Assembly (NCBI RefSeq): GCF_014655955.1
Contig: NZ_BNBO01000031.1
Span: 1-64,000 of the forward strand
Direction: 5' to 3'
Source: Kitasatospora indigofera
GTDB taxonomy: Bacteria > Actinomycetota > Actinomycetes > Streptomycetales > Streptomycetaceae
Length of the DNA stretch: 64,000 nt
Part shown: positions 8,160-16,670 of the stretch, in pieces
Layout: each line of letters opens with the position of its first letter
Position numbering within the stretch: position 1 is the first letter of the stretch
Program-made: the position numbers and the translations under genes
The notes under the pieces: generated by a model
The model's database searches: none
What the model was told of the DNA's origin: nothing
Seen by the model: the letters and a program-made list of their open reading frames with translations, nothing else

Positions 8160-9371
8160 TCAGAGCTCGCGCACCCCGGCCCGCCAGACGGCGGCGGTCA
8201 GCGGCACCCCCGGCCGGTAGGCCAGGTGGACGTGCGAGGGCGCGTCCAGCAGCAGCAGGTCGGCCCGGGCGCCGGGGGCGATCAGGCCGACGTCCGGCCG
8301 GCGCAGCGCCCGGGCGCCGCCGGCCGTCGCCGCGTGCACGGCCTCGTCCGGGGTCATCCCCATCTCACGGACCGCGACGGCGATGCAGAAGGCCATCGAG
8401 CTGGTGAAGCTGGAGCCCGGGTTGCAGTCCGTGGAGAGCGCGACGGTGGCGCCCGCGGCCAGCAGCCGGCGGGCGTCCGGGTAGGCGGCGCGGGTGGAGA
8501 ACTCCGCGCCGGGCAGCAGCGTGGCCACCGTCGCCGAGCCGGCCAGCGCGGCCACGTCCTCGTCCGTCAGGTGGGTGCAGTGGTCGGCGGAGGCCGCCCC
8601 CAGCTCCACCGCGAGCTGCACGCCCGGGCCGTACGACAGCTGGTTGGCGTGCACCCGGGGGGTCAGGCCGCGCGCCACGCCGGCCGTCAGGACCGCCCGG
8701 GCCTGGTCCCCGTCGAAGGCGCCGTTCTCGCAGAACACGTCCACCCAGCGGGCGAACGGGGCGCAGGCGTCCAGCATCTCGCCGGTGACCAGGTCCACGT
8801 AGCCGGCCGGGTCGTCCGCGAACTCCGGCGCGACCACGTGCGCACCGAGGTAGGTGGTCTCCGGGGTGTGCCCGGCCGCGATCCGCAGCGCCCGGGCCTC
8901 GTCCTTCACGGTCAGGCCGTAGCCGGACTTGCACTCGACCGTGGTGGTGCCCTGGTGCAGCGCCTCGCGGACGAAGCGGGCCAGGTTGGCGTCCAGCTCG
9001 GCGTCGGTGGCCGCGCGGGTCGCGGCCACGGTGGTGCGGATGCCGCCCGCCGAGTAGGCCTGCCCGGACATCCGGGCGTTGAACTCGGCGGTCCGGTCAC
9101 CCGCGAAGACCAGGTGCGCGTGCGAGTCGACGAAGCCGGGCAGCAGGGCGCGGCCGCCCGCGTCGAACCGCTCGTCGGCGGCCGGCGCCGCACCGGCCGG
9201 GCCGACCCAGACGACGGTGCCCGCGTCGATCACCACGGCCGCGTCGGTGAGCAGCCCGAGCGGGCCCGTCCCGTGCGCGGTGTCGTTGGTGACCAGGCTG
9301 CCGATGCCGGTGATCAGGGTGCTCGGCGCCGCCGGGGAGCCCGGCGCGGCCGTGGTGCTGTGCGTGCTCAC
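8160..9371 (-). CDS. hutI: Imidazolonepropionase (HutI)
   Basis: HutI hydrolyses 4-imidazolone-5-propanoate to N-formimino-L-glutamate, the third step of histidine degradation. The 403-residue protein is an amidohydrolase-superfamily member with the metal-binding SHAHLVFAGDR motif (around residues 83-93), the KSGYGL loop, an HANQ motif and the STDCNPG aspartate late in the barrel. The GTG start at 9371 has AAAGGG upstream. It is last in the hutU-M20-hutF-hutI operon, after a 98-nt gap that holds repeats and a hairpin. Confidence 0.96.
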   Translation of the reverse strand: MSTHSTTAAPGSPAAPSTLITGIGSLVTNDTAHGTGPLGLLTDAAVVIDAGTVVWVGPAGAAPAADERFDAGGRALLPGFVDSHAHLVFAGDRTAEFNARMSGQAYSAGGIRTTVAATRAATDAELDANLARFVREALHQGTTTVECKSGYGLTVKDEARALRIAAGHTPETTYLGAHVVAPEFADDPAGYVDLVTGEMLDACAPFARWVDVFCENGAFDGDQARAVLTAGVARGLTPRVHANQLSYGPGVQLAVELGAASADHCTHLTDEDVAALAGSATVATLLPGAEFSTRAAYPDARRLLAAGATVALSTDCNPGSSFTSSMAFCIAVAVREMGMTPDEAVHAATAGGARALRRPDVGLIAPGARADLLLLDAPSHVHLAYRPGVPLTAAVWRAGVREL

Positions 9372-9383
9372 AGGAGCCCTTTC

Positions 9384-9464
9384 AAGGTGATGGCCCCGGG
9401 GGCGGGCGCAAGGTGGTGGCCCCGGGGGCGGACGGCGGGATCAGCCCCCGTGCCCGCCCCCGGG
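9384..9464. repeat. Repeats and hairpin between hutF and hutI
   Basis: A 20-odd-nt element containing GGCCCCGGGGGCGG occurs twice in tandem (about 9384-9409 and 9410-9435). The second copy pairs with GCCCGCCCCCGGG at 9452-9464 (stem 9421-9433 / 9452-9464, one mismatch). In the hutF-to-hutI direction this could attenuate transcription or stabilise mRNA ends. Confidence 0.5.
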
Positions 9465-9469
9465 TGTCT

Positions 9470-10819
9470 TCAGGAGCTCAGCGCGGCGATCGAGTCGCGC
9501 AGCGCCGCCGGGACGTCCGGCACCAGCTGGTGCACGCCGTCCCGGACGACCTGCCGCCCGCCGACCACCACGTGCCGGACGTCGGCGGCCGACGCGGCGA
9601 AGACGGCGGTCTCGGCGCCGAGCCGGGCCGGCGGGCCCGCCGTGCGGACCGAGTCGAGCGCGAGGACGGTGAAGTCGGCGAGGGCGCCCGCCTCGATCCG
9701 GCCGGCCTCCGGCCAGCCGAGCGAGGCGTGGCCGTCCTCGCTGCCGGCCCGGAGCAGCGCGTTGGCCGTCCAGTGGCCCCTGGTCCGGGTGCGCAGCCGC
9801 TCGTTCAGCTCCAGCGCGCGGGCCTCCTCGAACGGGTCGATCACCGCGTGGCTGTCGCTGCCCAGGCTGACCGGGCAGCCGGCCGAGGCGAGCCGGCGGG
9901 CCGGGCCGATGCCGTCCGCGAGGTCCCGTTCGGTGGTCGGGCACATGCAGATGGTGGTGGAGGAGTCCGCCAGCAGCCGGATGTCCTCGTCCGTCAGGTG
10001 GGTCGCGTGCACCGCGGAGGTGCGCGGGCCGAGCACGCCGTGGTCGGCCAGCAGCCGGGTCGGGGTGACGCCGTGCGCGGTGAGGCAGGCGTCGTTCTCG
10101 GCGGTCTGCTCGGAGAGGTGGACGTGCAGCGGCGCCCTGCGCATCGACGCCCAGTGCGCGATGGTGCCCAGCTGGTCGGCCGGCACCGCCCGCACCGAGT
10201 GCACGGCCGCGCCGATCCGGGCGTGCTCGCGCGGCTTCAGGCCGTCCGCGCGGACGGCCCAGGCGTCGGCGTCACCGTCGCTGAACCGCAGCTGCGGCTT
10301 GGTCGGCTCGGTGCCGAAGCCGGAGGAGAGGTAGCAGGTGTCCAGCAGGGTGATCCGGATGCCGGCCCGGGCGGCCGCCTCGATCAGCGCCTCGCCCATC
10401 GCGTTGGGGTCGTCGTAGCGGCCGCCGCCCGGCGCGTGGTGGAGGTAGTGGAACTCCCCCACCGCGGTGATCCCGGCCAGCGCCATCTCGGCGTAGACGG
10501 CGGTGGCGAGCGCCAGGTAGCTGTCGGGGTCGAGCGCGCAGGCGAACTTGTACATGGTGTCGCGCCAGGTCCAGAAGGTGCCGGAGCCGACCTGCACGGT
10601 GCCGCGCAGCGCCCGGTGGAAGGCGTGCGAGTGCGCGTTCGCCTGGCCGGGCACCAGCAGCCCCTCCAGCCGGACGGCGCCGGACGGGCAGGGCCCGCTG
10701 TCCGGGGTAACCTTGGCGATCCGGCCGCCGTCGACGGTGCTGATCAGCACGTCCCGCTCGACCACCGGGCCGTTGACGTGCGGGAGCCAGGCGTACTGCG
10801 CCCAGAAGGTTACCGACAC
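9470..10819 (-). CDS. hutF: Formimidoylglutamate deiminase (HutF)
   Basis: HutF releases ammonia from N-formimino-L-glutamate and leaves N-formyl-L-glutamate, so this organism uses the five-step histidine route. The 449-residue amidohydrolase has the HSHAFHRA metal site (near residue 60), HLSEQ in mid-barrel and GSDSHAVIDPFEEAR carrying the catalytic Asp. The GTG at 10819 overlaps the end of the upstream M20 gene by 10 nt, indicating translational coupling. The pathway now needs a deformylase, and no classical hutG is visible; see the neighbour at 10810. Confidence 0.94.
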   Translation of the reverse strand: MSVTFWAQYAWLPHVNGPVVERDVLISTVDGGRIAKVTPDSGPCPSGAVRLEGLLVPGQANAHSHAFHRALRGTVQVGSGTFWTWRDTMYKFACALDPDSYLALATAVYAEMALAGITAVGEFHYLHHAPGGGRYDDPNAMGEALIEAAARAGIRITLLDTCYLSSGFGTEPTKPQLRFSDGDADAWAVRADGLKPREHARIGAAVHSVRAVPADQLGTIAHWASMRRAPLHVHLSEQTAENDACLTAHGVTPTRLLADHGVLGPRTSAVHATHLTDEDIRLLADSSTTICMCPTTERDLADGIGPARRLASAGCPVSLGSDSHAVIDPFEEARALELNERLRTRTRGHWTANALLRAGSEDGHASLGWPEAGRIEAGALADFTVLALDSVRTAGPPARLGAETAVFAASAADVRHVVVGGRQVVRDGVHQLVPDVPAALRDSIAALSS

Positions 10820-12018
10820 GCCAGGTCCTCCAGTACGTGTGCCAGCGCGGCCACCCCGGCGAGGCAGTCGGCCTCCTCGGCGTGCTCGGCCGGGGAGTGC
10901 GAGACGCCGGTGGGGTTACGTACGAACAGCATGGCGGTCGGCACGGCCGATGCCAGGATTCCGGCGTCGTGTCCCGCGCCGGTCGGCAGCACCGGCACCC
11001 CGCCGAGGGTGCGGGCCAGGCGGTCACGCAGCACCTGGTCGAACTCGACGACCGGGGTGAACGACTCCCGGGTCAGCTCGACCCGGACGCCGTCCCGCCC
11101 GCCGTGCTCGACGGCCGCCGCCCTGATCTCCTCGACCACCCGCTGCAGGGTCGCCTCGTCGGCTGCCCGGGAGTCCAGCCAGCCCCGGACCAGGGAGGCG
11201 ATCGCGTTGGTGCCGTTCGGCTCGACCGCGACCTTGCCGAAGGTCGCCAGCGCGCCCGCCGAGCGGGCCCGCTCGCGCGCGGCGAGCACCGTGCTCGCAT
11301 AGCTGAGCATCGGGTCGCGGCGGTCCTCGATCCGGGTGGTGCCGGCGTGGTTGGCCTCGCCGTGGAAGTCGAACCGCCAGCGGCCGTGTGGCCAGATCGC
11401 GCCCGCCACGCCGACCGGCTGGTCCTCGGTCAGGTAGCGGCCCTGCTCGACGTGCAGTTCGACGAACGCGCCGACCCGGCCCAGCCGGTCGGTGTCCGCG
11501 CCGATCGCGGCGGGGTCGTAACCGGCCTTCTCCATCGCGTCCGGCAGCCGGGTGCCCCGGGCGTCGCGCAGCTCGAAGGCCTGCTCCTTGGAGAGCACGC
11601 CGGCGCTCAGCCGCGAGCCGATGCAGGCGACGCCGAACCGCGCGCCCTCCTCGTCGCCGAAGTTGACGACGGCCAGCGGCCGCCGGAACTCCGCCCCGCG
11701 CGAGCGCAGCTCGTCCAGCGCGGCGAAGGAGGAGACCACGCCGAGCGGGCCGTCGTAGGCGCCGCCGTCCGGCACCGAGTCCAGGTGCGAGCCGGTGACC
11801 ACCGCGTCGCCGGCCTCCGGGTCGCCGAGCCAGGCCCACTGGTTGCCGTTGCGGTCCAGTTCGTAGGCCAGGCCGCGGCTCTCGGCCTGCTCGCGGAACC
11901 ACGCCCGGCACTCGGCGTCGGCGCCGTCCCAGGCGTGCCGTCGGTACCCGCCGGAGGCGGCGGAGCGGCCCACGGGGAGCAGCTCCGCCCACATCCGGCG
12001 GAAGGAGTCCTCGCTCAC
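10810..12018 (-). CDS. M20-family amidohydrolase (allantoate/N-carbamoyl amino acid hydrolase type)
   Basis: The 402-residue protein belongs to the AllC/HyuC branch of peptidase family M20, di-metal amidases acting on N-substituted amino acids. Metal motifs are SHLDSVPDGGAYDGPLG (His and Asp) and NFGDEEGARFG (Glu pair), with ELHVEQG and GAGHDAG later. It starts with a GTG overlapping the hutU stop by 4 nt and ends inside hutF. No allantoin genes are nearby. The position inside a hut operon that makes N-formylglutamate suggests it supplies the missing N-formylglutamate deformylase step. That role is inference. Confidence 0.88.
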   Translation of the reverse strand: MSEDSFRRMWAELLPVGRSAASGGYRRHAWDGADAECRAWFREQAESRGLAYELDRNGNQWAWLGDPEAGDAVVTGSHLDSVPDGGAYDGPLGVVSSFAALDELRSRGAEFRRPLAVVNFGDEEGARFGVACIGSRLSAGVLSKEQAFELRDARGTRLPDAMEKAGYDPAAIGADTDRLGRVGAFVELHVEQGRYLTEDQPVGVAGAIWPHGRWRFDFHGEANHAGTTRIEDRRDPMLSYASTVLAARERARSAGALATFGKVAVEPNGTNAIASLVRGWLDSRAADEATLQRVVEEIRAAAVEHGGRDGVRVELTRESFTPVVEFDQVLRDRLARTLGGVPVLPTGAGHDAGILASAVPTAMLFVRNPTGVSHSPAEHAEEADCLAGVAALAHVLEDLACR

Positions 12019-13688
12019 AGCTCGTTCATGGGGACGCGGACCCCGCGCTCGTCGGCGACCTCGTCGGCCCGGTCGTAGCCGGCGTCGACGTGCCGGATGA
12101 CGCCCATGCCCGGGTCGTTGGTGAGCACCCGGCGGATCTTCTCCCCGGCCAGCGCGGTGCCGTCGGCGACGGTGACCTGGCCCGCGTGGATGGAGCGGCC
12201 GATGCCGACCCCGCCGCCGTGGTGGATGGAGACCCAGGACGCGCCGGAGGCCACGTTGACCATGGCGTTGAGCAGCGGCCAGTCGGCGATCGCGTCCGAG
12301 CCGTCCAGCATCGCCTCGGTCTCGCGGTACGGGGAGGCGACCGAGCCGCAGTCCAGGTGGTCGCGGCCGATCACGATCGGCGCGGCGAGCTCGCCGGACG
12401 CCACCATGTCGTTGAACCGCTCGCCGGCCTTGTCGCGCTCGCCGTAGCCGAGCCAGCAGATCCGCGCCGGCAGGCCCTGGAAGTGCACCTTCTCCTGGGC
12501 CATCTTGATCCAGCGGTGCAGCGACTCGTTCTCGGGGAAGAGGTCGAGCACGGCCTTGTCGGTCTTGGCGATGTCCTGCGGGTCACCGGAGAGCGCCGCC
12601 CAGCGGAACGGGCCCTTGCCCTCGCAGAACAGCGGCCGGATGTACGCGGGGACGAACCCGGGGAAGGCGAACGCCCGGTCGTAGCCGGCCAGCTGGGCCT
12701 CGCCGCGGATCGAGTTGCCGTAGTCGAAGACCTCGGCGCCGGCGTCCATGAAGCCGACCATCGCCTCGACGTGGCGGGCCATCGACTCGCGCGAGCGGGT
12801 GGTGAACTCGGCGGGCTTGGCGGCCGCGTAGTCCGCCATGTCCTCGAAGGCGACACCGGTCGGCAGGTAGCTCAGCGGGTCGTGGGCGCTGGTCTGGTCG
12901 GTGACGATGTCGATCGGCGCGTCCATCGCGAGCAGCTGCGGGAAGACGTCCGCGGCGTTGCCGAGCAGGCCGATCGAGAGCGGCTGCCGCTTGTCGCGGG
13001 CGTCGGTGGCGAGCTCCAGCGCGTGGGCGAGGCTGGTCGCCTCGACGTCCAGGTAGCGGTGCTCGATCCGACGCGAGATCCGGGACGGGTCGCAGTCGAT
13101 GCAGATCGCCACGCCGCCGTTCATGGTGACGGCCAGCGGCTGGGCGCCGCCCATGCCGCCGAGGCCGGCGGTGAGGGTGATGGTGCCGGCCAGCGTCCCG
13201 TCGAACTTCTTGTTGGCGACGGCGGCGAAGGTCTCGTAGGTGCCCTGGAGGATGCCCTGGGTGCCGATGTAGATCCAGGAGCCGGCCGTCATCTGCCCGT
13301 ACATGGTGAGCCCGAGGCTCTCCAGCCGGCGGAACTCCTCCCAGTTGGCCCAGTCGCCGACCAGGTTGGAGTTGGCGATCAGCACGCGGGGCGCCCACTC
13401 GTGGGTTTGCATCACGCCGACCGGGCGGCCGGACTGGACCAGCATGGTCTCGTCCTGCTTCAGGGTCTGCAGCGTGCGGACCATGGCGTCGTACGAGCGC
13501 CAGTCACGGGCGGCCTTGCCGGTGCCGCCGTAGACGACCAGCTTGGACGGGTGCTCGGCCACCTCGGGGTCGAGGTTGTTCATGAGCATCCGCAGGGCGC
13601 CCTCCTGCTGCCACCCCCGGGTGGTCAGGCCCGTCCCGCGTGCGGCACGCACCTCGCGCGGACCACTGCCCGTCTGCTGCTGCACCAT
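12015..13688 (-). CDS. hutU: Urocanate hydratase (HutU)
   Basis: HutU converts urocanate to imidazolonepropionate using tightly bound NAD. The 557-residue product is the normal family length. It carries GGTGKAARDW, the TAGLGGMGGAQP glycine-rich NAD loop, FCEGKGPFRWAALSG and the SIHHGGGVGIGRS motif. The ATG at 13688 was chosen because AAGGAGG (13703-13697) is a perfect ribosome site; the open frame continues to 13781 but crosses the likely promoter. It is first in a four-gene hut operon with an inverted repeat upstream. Confidence 0.96.
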   Translation of the reverse strand: MVQQQTGSGPREVRAARGTGLTTRGWQQEGALRMLMNNLDPEVAEHPSKLVVYGGTGKAARDWRSYDAMVRTLQTLKQDETMLVQSGRPVGVMQTHEWAPRVLIANSNLVGDWANWEEFRRLESLGLTMYGQMTAGSWIYIGTQGILQGTYETFAAVANKKFDGTLAGTITLTAGLGGMGGAQPLAVTMNGGVAICIDCDPSRISRRIEHRYLDVEATSLAHALELATDARDKRQPLSIGLLGNAADVFPQLLAMDAPIDIVTDQTSAHDPLSYLPTGVAFEDMADYAAAKPAEFTTRSRESMARHVEAMVGFMDAGAEVFDYGNSIRGEAQLAGYDRAFAFPGFVPAYIRPLFCEGKGPFRWAALSGDPQDIAKTDKAVLDLFPENESLHRWIKMAQEKVHFQGLPARICWLGYGERDKAGERFNDMVASGELAAPIVIGRDHLDCGSVASPYRETEAMLDGSDAIADWPLLNAMVNVASGASWVSIHHGGGVGIGRSIHAGQVTVADGTALAGEKIRRVLTNDPGMGVIRHVDAGYDRADEVADERGVRVPMNEL

Positions 13689-13715
13689 GCTGCCGGCCTC
13701 CTTGCGGATGGATTC

Positions 13716-13742
13716 ATTCAGGGTTGATAAGACTGAATATAT
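13716..13742 (-). promoter_or_regulatory. hutU promoter region: inverted repeat and motif shared with hutH
   Basis: ATTCAG (13716-13721) and CTGAAT (13733-13738) form a perfect inverted repeat with an 11-nt spacer in an unusually AT-rich patch, 28-50 nt before the hutU ATG. On the minus strand ATATATTCAGTC (13742-13731) matches ATATCTTCATTC upstream of hutH at 10 of 12 positions. A candidate hut operator; the regulator is unknown. Confidence 0.4.
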
Positions 13743-13875
13743 CCAAACATCCGGGCGGCGGCCAGACATGCGGCCGGACATGCACGCGGGCCTGGGGTGA
13801 AGAGCCCCGTTCAGGCCGCGGACGGACCCGGGCCCGGGGCGCCGCCGGACCGGGCCCGCGGACGGTCCGGGCGCG

Positions 13876-14235
13876 TCAGCCCGGCGGTCCCGCGGACGGA
13901 GGTGGTGGCGGCGGCGCGGACGGAGGTGGCGGCGGGGGTGCGGGCGGCGCGGCCCCGCCCCGCAGGGCGGCCACCCTGAGCCGGTACTCGTCGACGTCGA
14001 TCTCGCCGGATGCCAGCCGGCCCGCGAGCACCTGCTCGGGCGTGGGCGGCGCGGCGGCGCCCTGCCAGTGCGGCGGCGCGGCGACCGGGCCGGGGGTGCG
14101 GTGCGCGATCGCCCGCCACAGCAGCACCAGGACGCCGATCAGCACCAGCCCGAACAGCAGCGTGAAGATCCCGGGCACGATCCACGTCCACGCCGTGTCG
14201 TGCCCGTCATGCCAGTAGTGCCTCATCCTGCTCAC
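13876..14235 (-). CDS. Small membrane protein with SHOCT domain
   Basis: The 119-residue product has one transmembrane helix (about residues 17-40), a short linker and a SHOCT-type C-terminal motif near residues 70-90 (LAGRLASGEIDVDEYRLRV). A Pro-rich tail follows. SHOCT motifs are found at the ends of many bacterial membrane proteins and are thought to mediate oligomerisation or binding. Start choice is open: GTG 14235, or ATG 14226 with GAGCAGG immediately before it. It reads towards hutU, but a 187-nt gap separates them. The function is unknown. Confidence 0.75.
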   Translation of the reverse strand: MSRMRHYWHDGHDTAWTWIVPGIFTLLFGLVLIGVLVLLWRAIAHRTPGPVAAPPHWQGAAAPPTPEQVLAGRLASGEIDVDEYRLRVAALRGGAAPPAPPPPPPSAPPPPPPSAGPPG

Positions 14236-14440
14236 CCGTCACAGACCGTGGGTCAGGTGGATATCCGCACGGTCCAGTGTGCGCCCGCGGCGCTGTGCTG
14301 CGCATAAGCGCCGTGCTGCACGGGAGAGCTGCCGGGGCGCCGCGCACGGGCGGCCGGGGCGCCGCGCGCAGGAACGGCCGGGGCCCGGCGGCCGCCCGCG
14401 CGGGGCGGGGCGGCCGGGGGCACCCGGCCGGCGGGCGGTG

Positions 14441-14821
14441 CTACGCCGCCGTCTCGCCGTCCCAGTCGATGCCGATCTCCGCGAGCCAGCGGCGGTCGTC
14501 GGCGTGCGGGGCGGGGCGGGGCGGCTGGTCCTGGCGGGCCGACGCCGCCGGGGAGGCCGGGACGGCCGGGTCCGGGGTCCGGGGCGAGCGCGGGATCTCC
14601 TGGATCGGGCCCAGGCCGTAGCGTTCGGCGGCGGCGGCCGAGGCGGCGTCGGGTTCGATCACGCCGACATGGACGGCGCTCTCGTCACCGGGGTCGAGGA
14701 CGATGAGTTCGGGCTCGGGCAGCCGGCGCAGGGAGACCCGTCGGCCGCAGGTGGGGCAGGTCCACTCGTCGGCGCCCGTACCGAGCCGGCCGACCAGCTT
14801 CATCTCGTGGATCACACGCAT
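14441..14821 (-). CDS. Conserved hypothetical protein with CPTC knuckle
   Basis: The 126-residue protein starts at ATG 14821, chosen because GGGGGAG lies 9-15 nt upstream; the frame is open further but without a site. It has a hydrophilic N-terminal domain with a single CPTCGRRV knuckle (about residues 24-31), which alone would not make a full zinc ribbon. It also has an ELIVLDPGDESAVHVGV segment and a Pro/Ala-rich linker. It ends in a conserved-looking WLAEIGIDWDGETAA. There is no membrane segment and the function is unknown. Confidence 0.65.
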   Translation of the reverse strand: MRVIHEMKLVGRLGTGADEWTCPTCGRRVSLRRLPEPELIVLDPGDESAVHVGVIEPDAASAAAAERYGLGPIQEIPRSPRTPDPAVPASPAASARQDQPPRPAPHADDRRWLAEIGIDWDGETAA

Positions 14822-15094
14822 GTCGTGCACTCCCCCAGCCATCGGCGAGGGAGGCCCCCGCCGTTCTGGTGGCCCCGTCAACAGGGCCTGTGGAGGGGAT
14901 GCCCGGGTTTGGGTGGACTCACTCCCGGCGGGGCAGGTCCGGGGCCGGTCTACACCGAACTGTGCCCGGCGCGGCCGGTGCCGGCCCGTACGCCCGCGCC
15001 GGGCGGCCCCGGTGACGGTCACTCCGGCCCCACCGTCCACGCCTTTCCCGTGCGCCACGGGCTGCGGATCCGCCCGCCCGCCGGCTCCGGGCAC

Positions 15095-15964
15095 TCACTC
15101 CAGGAAGAGCCCCCGGGCCGTCGCGGACTGCTCGATGCTCTCCAGCCGGGCCTCCGCCCCCGGGAGTTCGTCGCACATGGCCTGCAGCAGCACCCGGCCC
15201 AGCATCATCGGGGCGCAGGCGGTGTCGAAGACCAGCCCGGTGCCCACCGCCGCCGGCAGCAGCACGTCGGAGAGCTTAGCGACCGGCGCGAAGGCGCTGT
15301 CGGCGACGGTGAGGACGGTCAAACCGCATTCGCGGGCGGCGGTCAGAGCGTCCATCAGCTCGCGCGGGTAGCGCGGCAGGGCGAAGCAGAGCAGCGCGCT
15401 GGCCCCGGCCGCGGCGGCCTGCTCCAGGCGGTCGGTGAGCATCGAGCCGCCCTCGTCGATCAGCCGGATGTCCGGATGCACCTTGCCGGCGAAGTAGGCG
15501 AAGCCGCGGGCCTGGGCCGAGGCGGCGCGCAGGCCGAGCACCGGCAGCGGCCGTGAGGCGGCCAGCATCCGGGCGGCGCGCAGGACCGGCCCCGGGTCGG
15601 CGAGGAGTTCGGCGAGGTGACGCAGGTGGGCGATCTCCGCGAGGACCGCCTGCTGGTGCTCGTTGCGGACGGCGTCGTCCGGGCTCTCCGGCGCGGCCGG
15701 CTCGCCCGCGCCCAGCTCGCGCAGCTGCTTGCGCAGCGCCGGGTAGCCGTCGTAGCCGAGGGCGACCGCGAAGCGGGTCACCGAGGGCTGGCTGACCCCG
15801 GCCAGTTCGGCGACCTCGACGCTGGAGAGGAACGGCGCCTCGGTGGCGTGCCGGACCAGCGAATGGGCGATCCGGCGCTGGGTCGGCGTGAGCCGGTGCC
15901 CCTCGAACAGCTGGAGCAACCGGGCGGAGGGGCCGACGGAGCCGGCGTCGTCGGTGGCGGTCAT
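15095..15964 (-). CDS. RpiR/MurR-family regulator with SIS domain
   Basis: The 289-residue protein has an N-terminal helix-turn-helix domain (EVAELAGVSQPSVTRFAVAL, about residues 45-64) and a C-terminal SIS sugar-phosphate-binding domain (about residues 120-260). These regulators respond to phosphosugars or related metabolites. The start ATG 15964 follows GGAGG at good spacing; the frame runs upstream to 16378, but that stretch has no ribosome site and lies under the opposing 16148 gene. It sits between hutU and hutH on the same strand, so a hut-regulator role is possible but unproven. Confidence 0.88.
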   Translation of the reverse strand: MTATDDAGSVGPSARLLQLFEGHRLTPTQRRIAHSLVRHATEAPFLSSVEVAELAGVSQPSVTRFAVALGYDGYPALRKQLRELGAGEPAAPESPDDAVRNEHQQAVLAEIAHLRHLAELLADPGPVLRAARMLAASRPLPVLGLRAASAQARGFAYFAGKVHPDIRLIDEGGSMLTDRLEQAAAAGASALLCFALPRYPRELMDALTAARECGLTVLTVADSAFAPVAKLSDVLLPAAVGTGLVFDTACAPMMLGRVLLQAMCDELPGAEARLESIEQSATARGLFLE

Positions 15965-16147
15965 CGGCTTTTCCTCCGGATGCGGGCTGTTCGGACGACT
16001 GTGCAGCAGTCTCGGCCCGTGGGCAAAGACGTCTCGACCGCCGGGACGGCGGCGGCCTCGGGGTGACCCTGATTTCTCCCTGAGCCGCCCCCGAAACCGG
16101 GCCCGTCCGGTGGACCCTGACGATCCGCCGACCGCAGAGTGACCGGT

Positions 16148-16597
16148 ATGGACACTCGCCAGGACGAACTCAAGAAGGACCTCGACGCCGCCGTGCAGGC
16201 CCGCAAGGAGCTCGGGAAGGAGTTCGAGTCCGAACTCGTCGACTCGTTCCTCGCCCGGATCGACGCCCGGCTGGACGCCCGGGTCGAGCAGCGGGTCGCC
16301 GAGCGGCTCGGCGGGTACGGGCCGGCCGGGGCGTACCCGCCTGCCGACGCGTACGCGCGGGGCGGGCCGCACGGGCACCCGGGCCGGCGCCGGGGCCGGT
16401 TCGGCGGCGCCGGCCGGATGCCGGTGCTGTCCCTGGTGATGGGCGTACCGCTGTCCGGCATCGCCGCCGGCACCTCCGGATTCATGGGCCTGCTGGTGTG
16501 CTGGGCCGGCATCGTCGGGGTGAACTTCGCCGCCGCGCAGGCCGAGCGGCGCGAGGAGCAGGGCGCCAAGGACACCGCCCGGAGCGAGTGGGCCTGA
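16148..16597 (+). CDS. Hypothetical membrane protein
   Basis: The 149-residue product starts with a charged, probably helical region (residues 1-50, many Glu/Lys/Arg with an ARIDARLDARVEQRVAERL stretch that could form a coiled coil). A Gly/Tyr/Arg-rich linker follows, then two short hydrophobic helices near residues 95-135. The ATG at 16148 is three codons inside a GTG at 16139; neither has a strong ribosome site. It is the only plus-strand gene between hutU and hutH. The function is unknown. Confidence 0.6.
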   Translation: MDTRQDELKKDLDAAVQARKELGKEFESELVDSFLARIDARLDARVEQRVAERLGGYGPAGAYPPADAYARGGPHGHPGRRRGRFGGAGRMPVLSLVMGVPLSGIAAGTSGFMGLLVCWAGIVGVNFAAAQAERREEQGAKDTARSEWA

Positions 16598-16670
16598 CCG
16601 GCGGCCGGTACCGCGGCCGGCCCACCCGTCCCCGGCCCACCCGCGGCCGGCCCACCCGCTCCGGGACGGA

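Noticed and set aside
14277..14621. Plus-strand frames in the gap around 14.3-14.6 kb.
   Set aside because: Arg/Gly-rich, overlapping the minus-strand gene at 14441, with no ribosome site or family features.
15965..16378. N-terminal extension of the RpiR gene to 16378.
   Set aside because: It would overlap the opposing gene at 16148, has no ribosome site and does not match the family; the ATG at 15964 has GGAGG.
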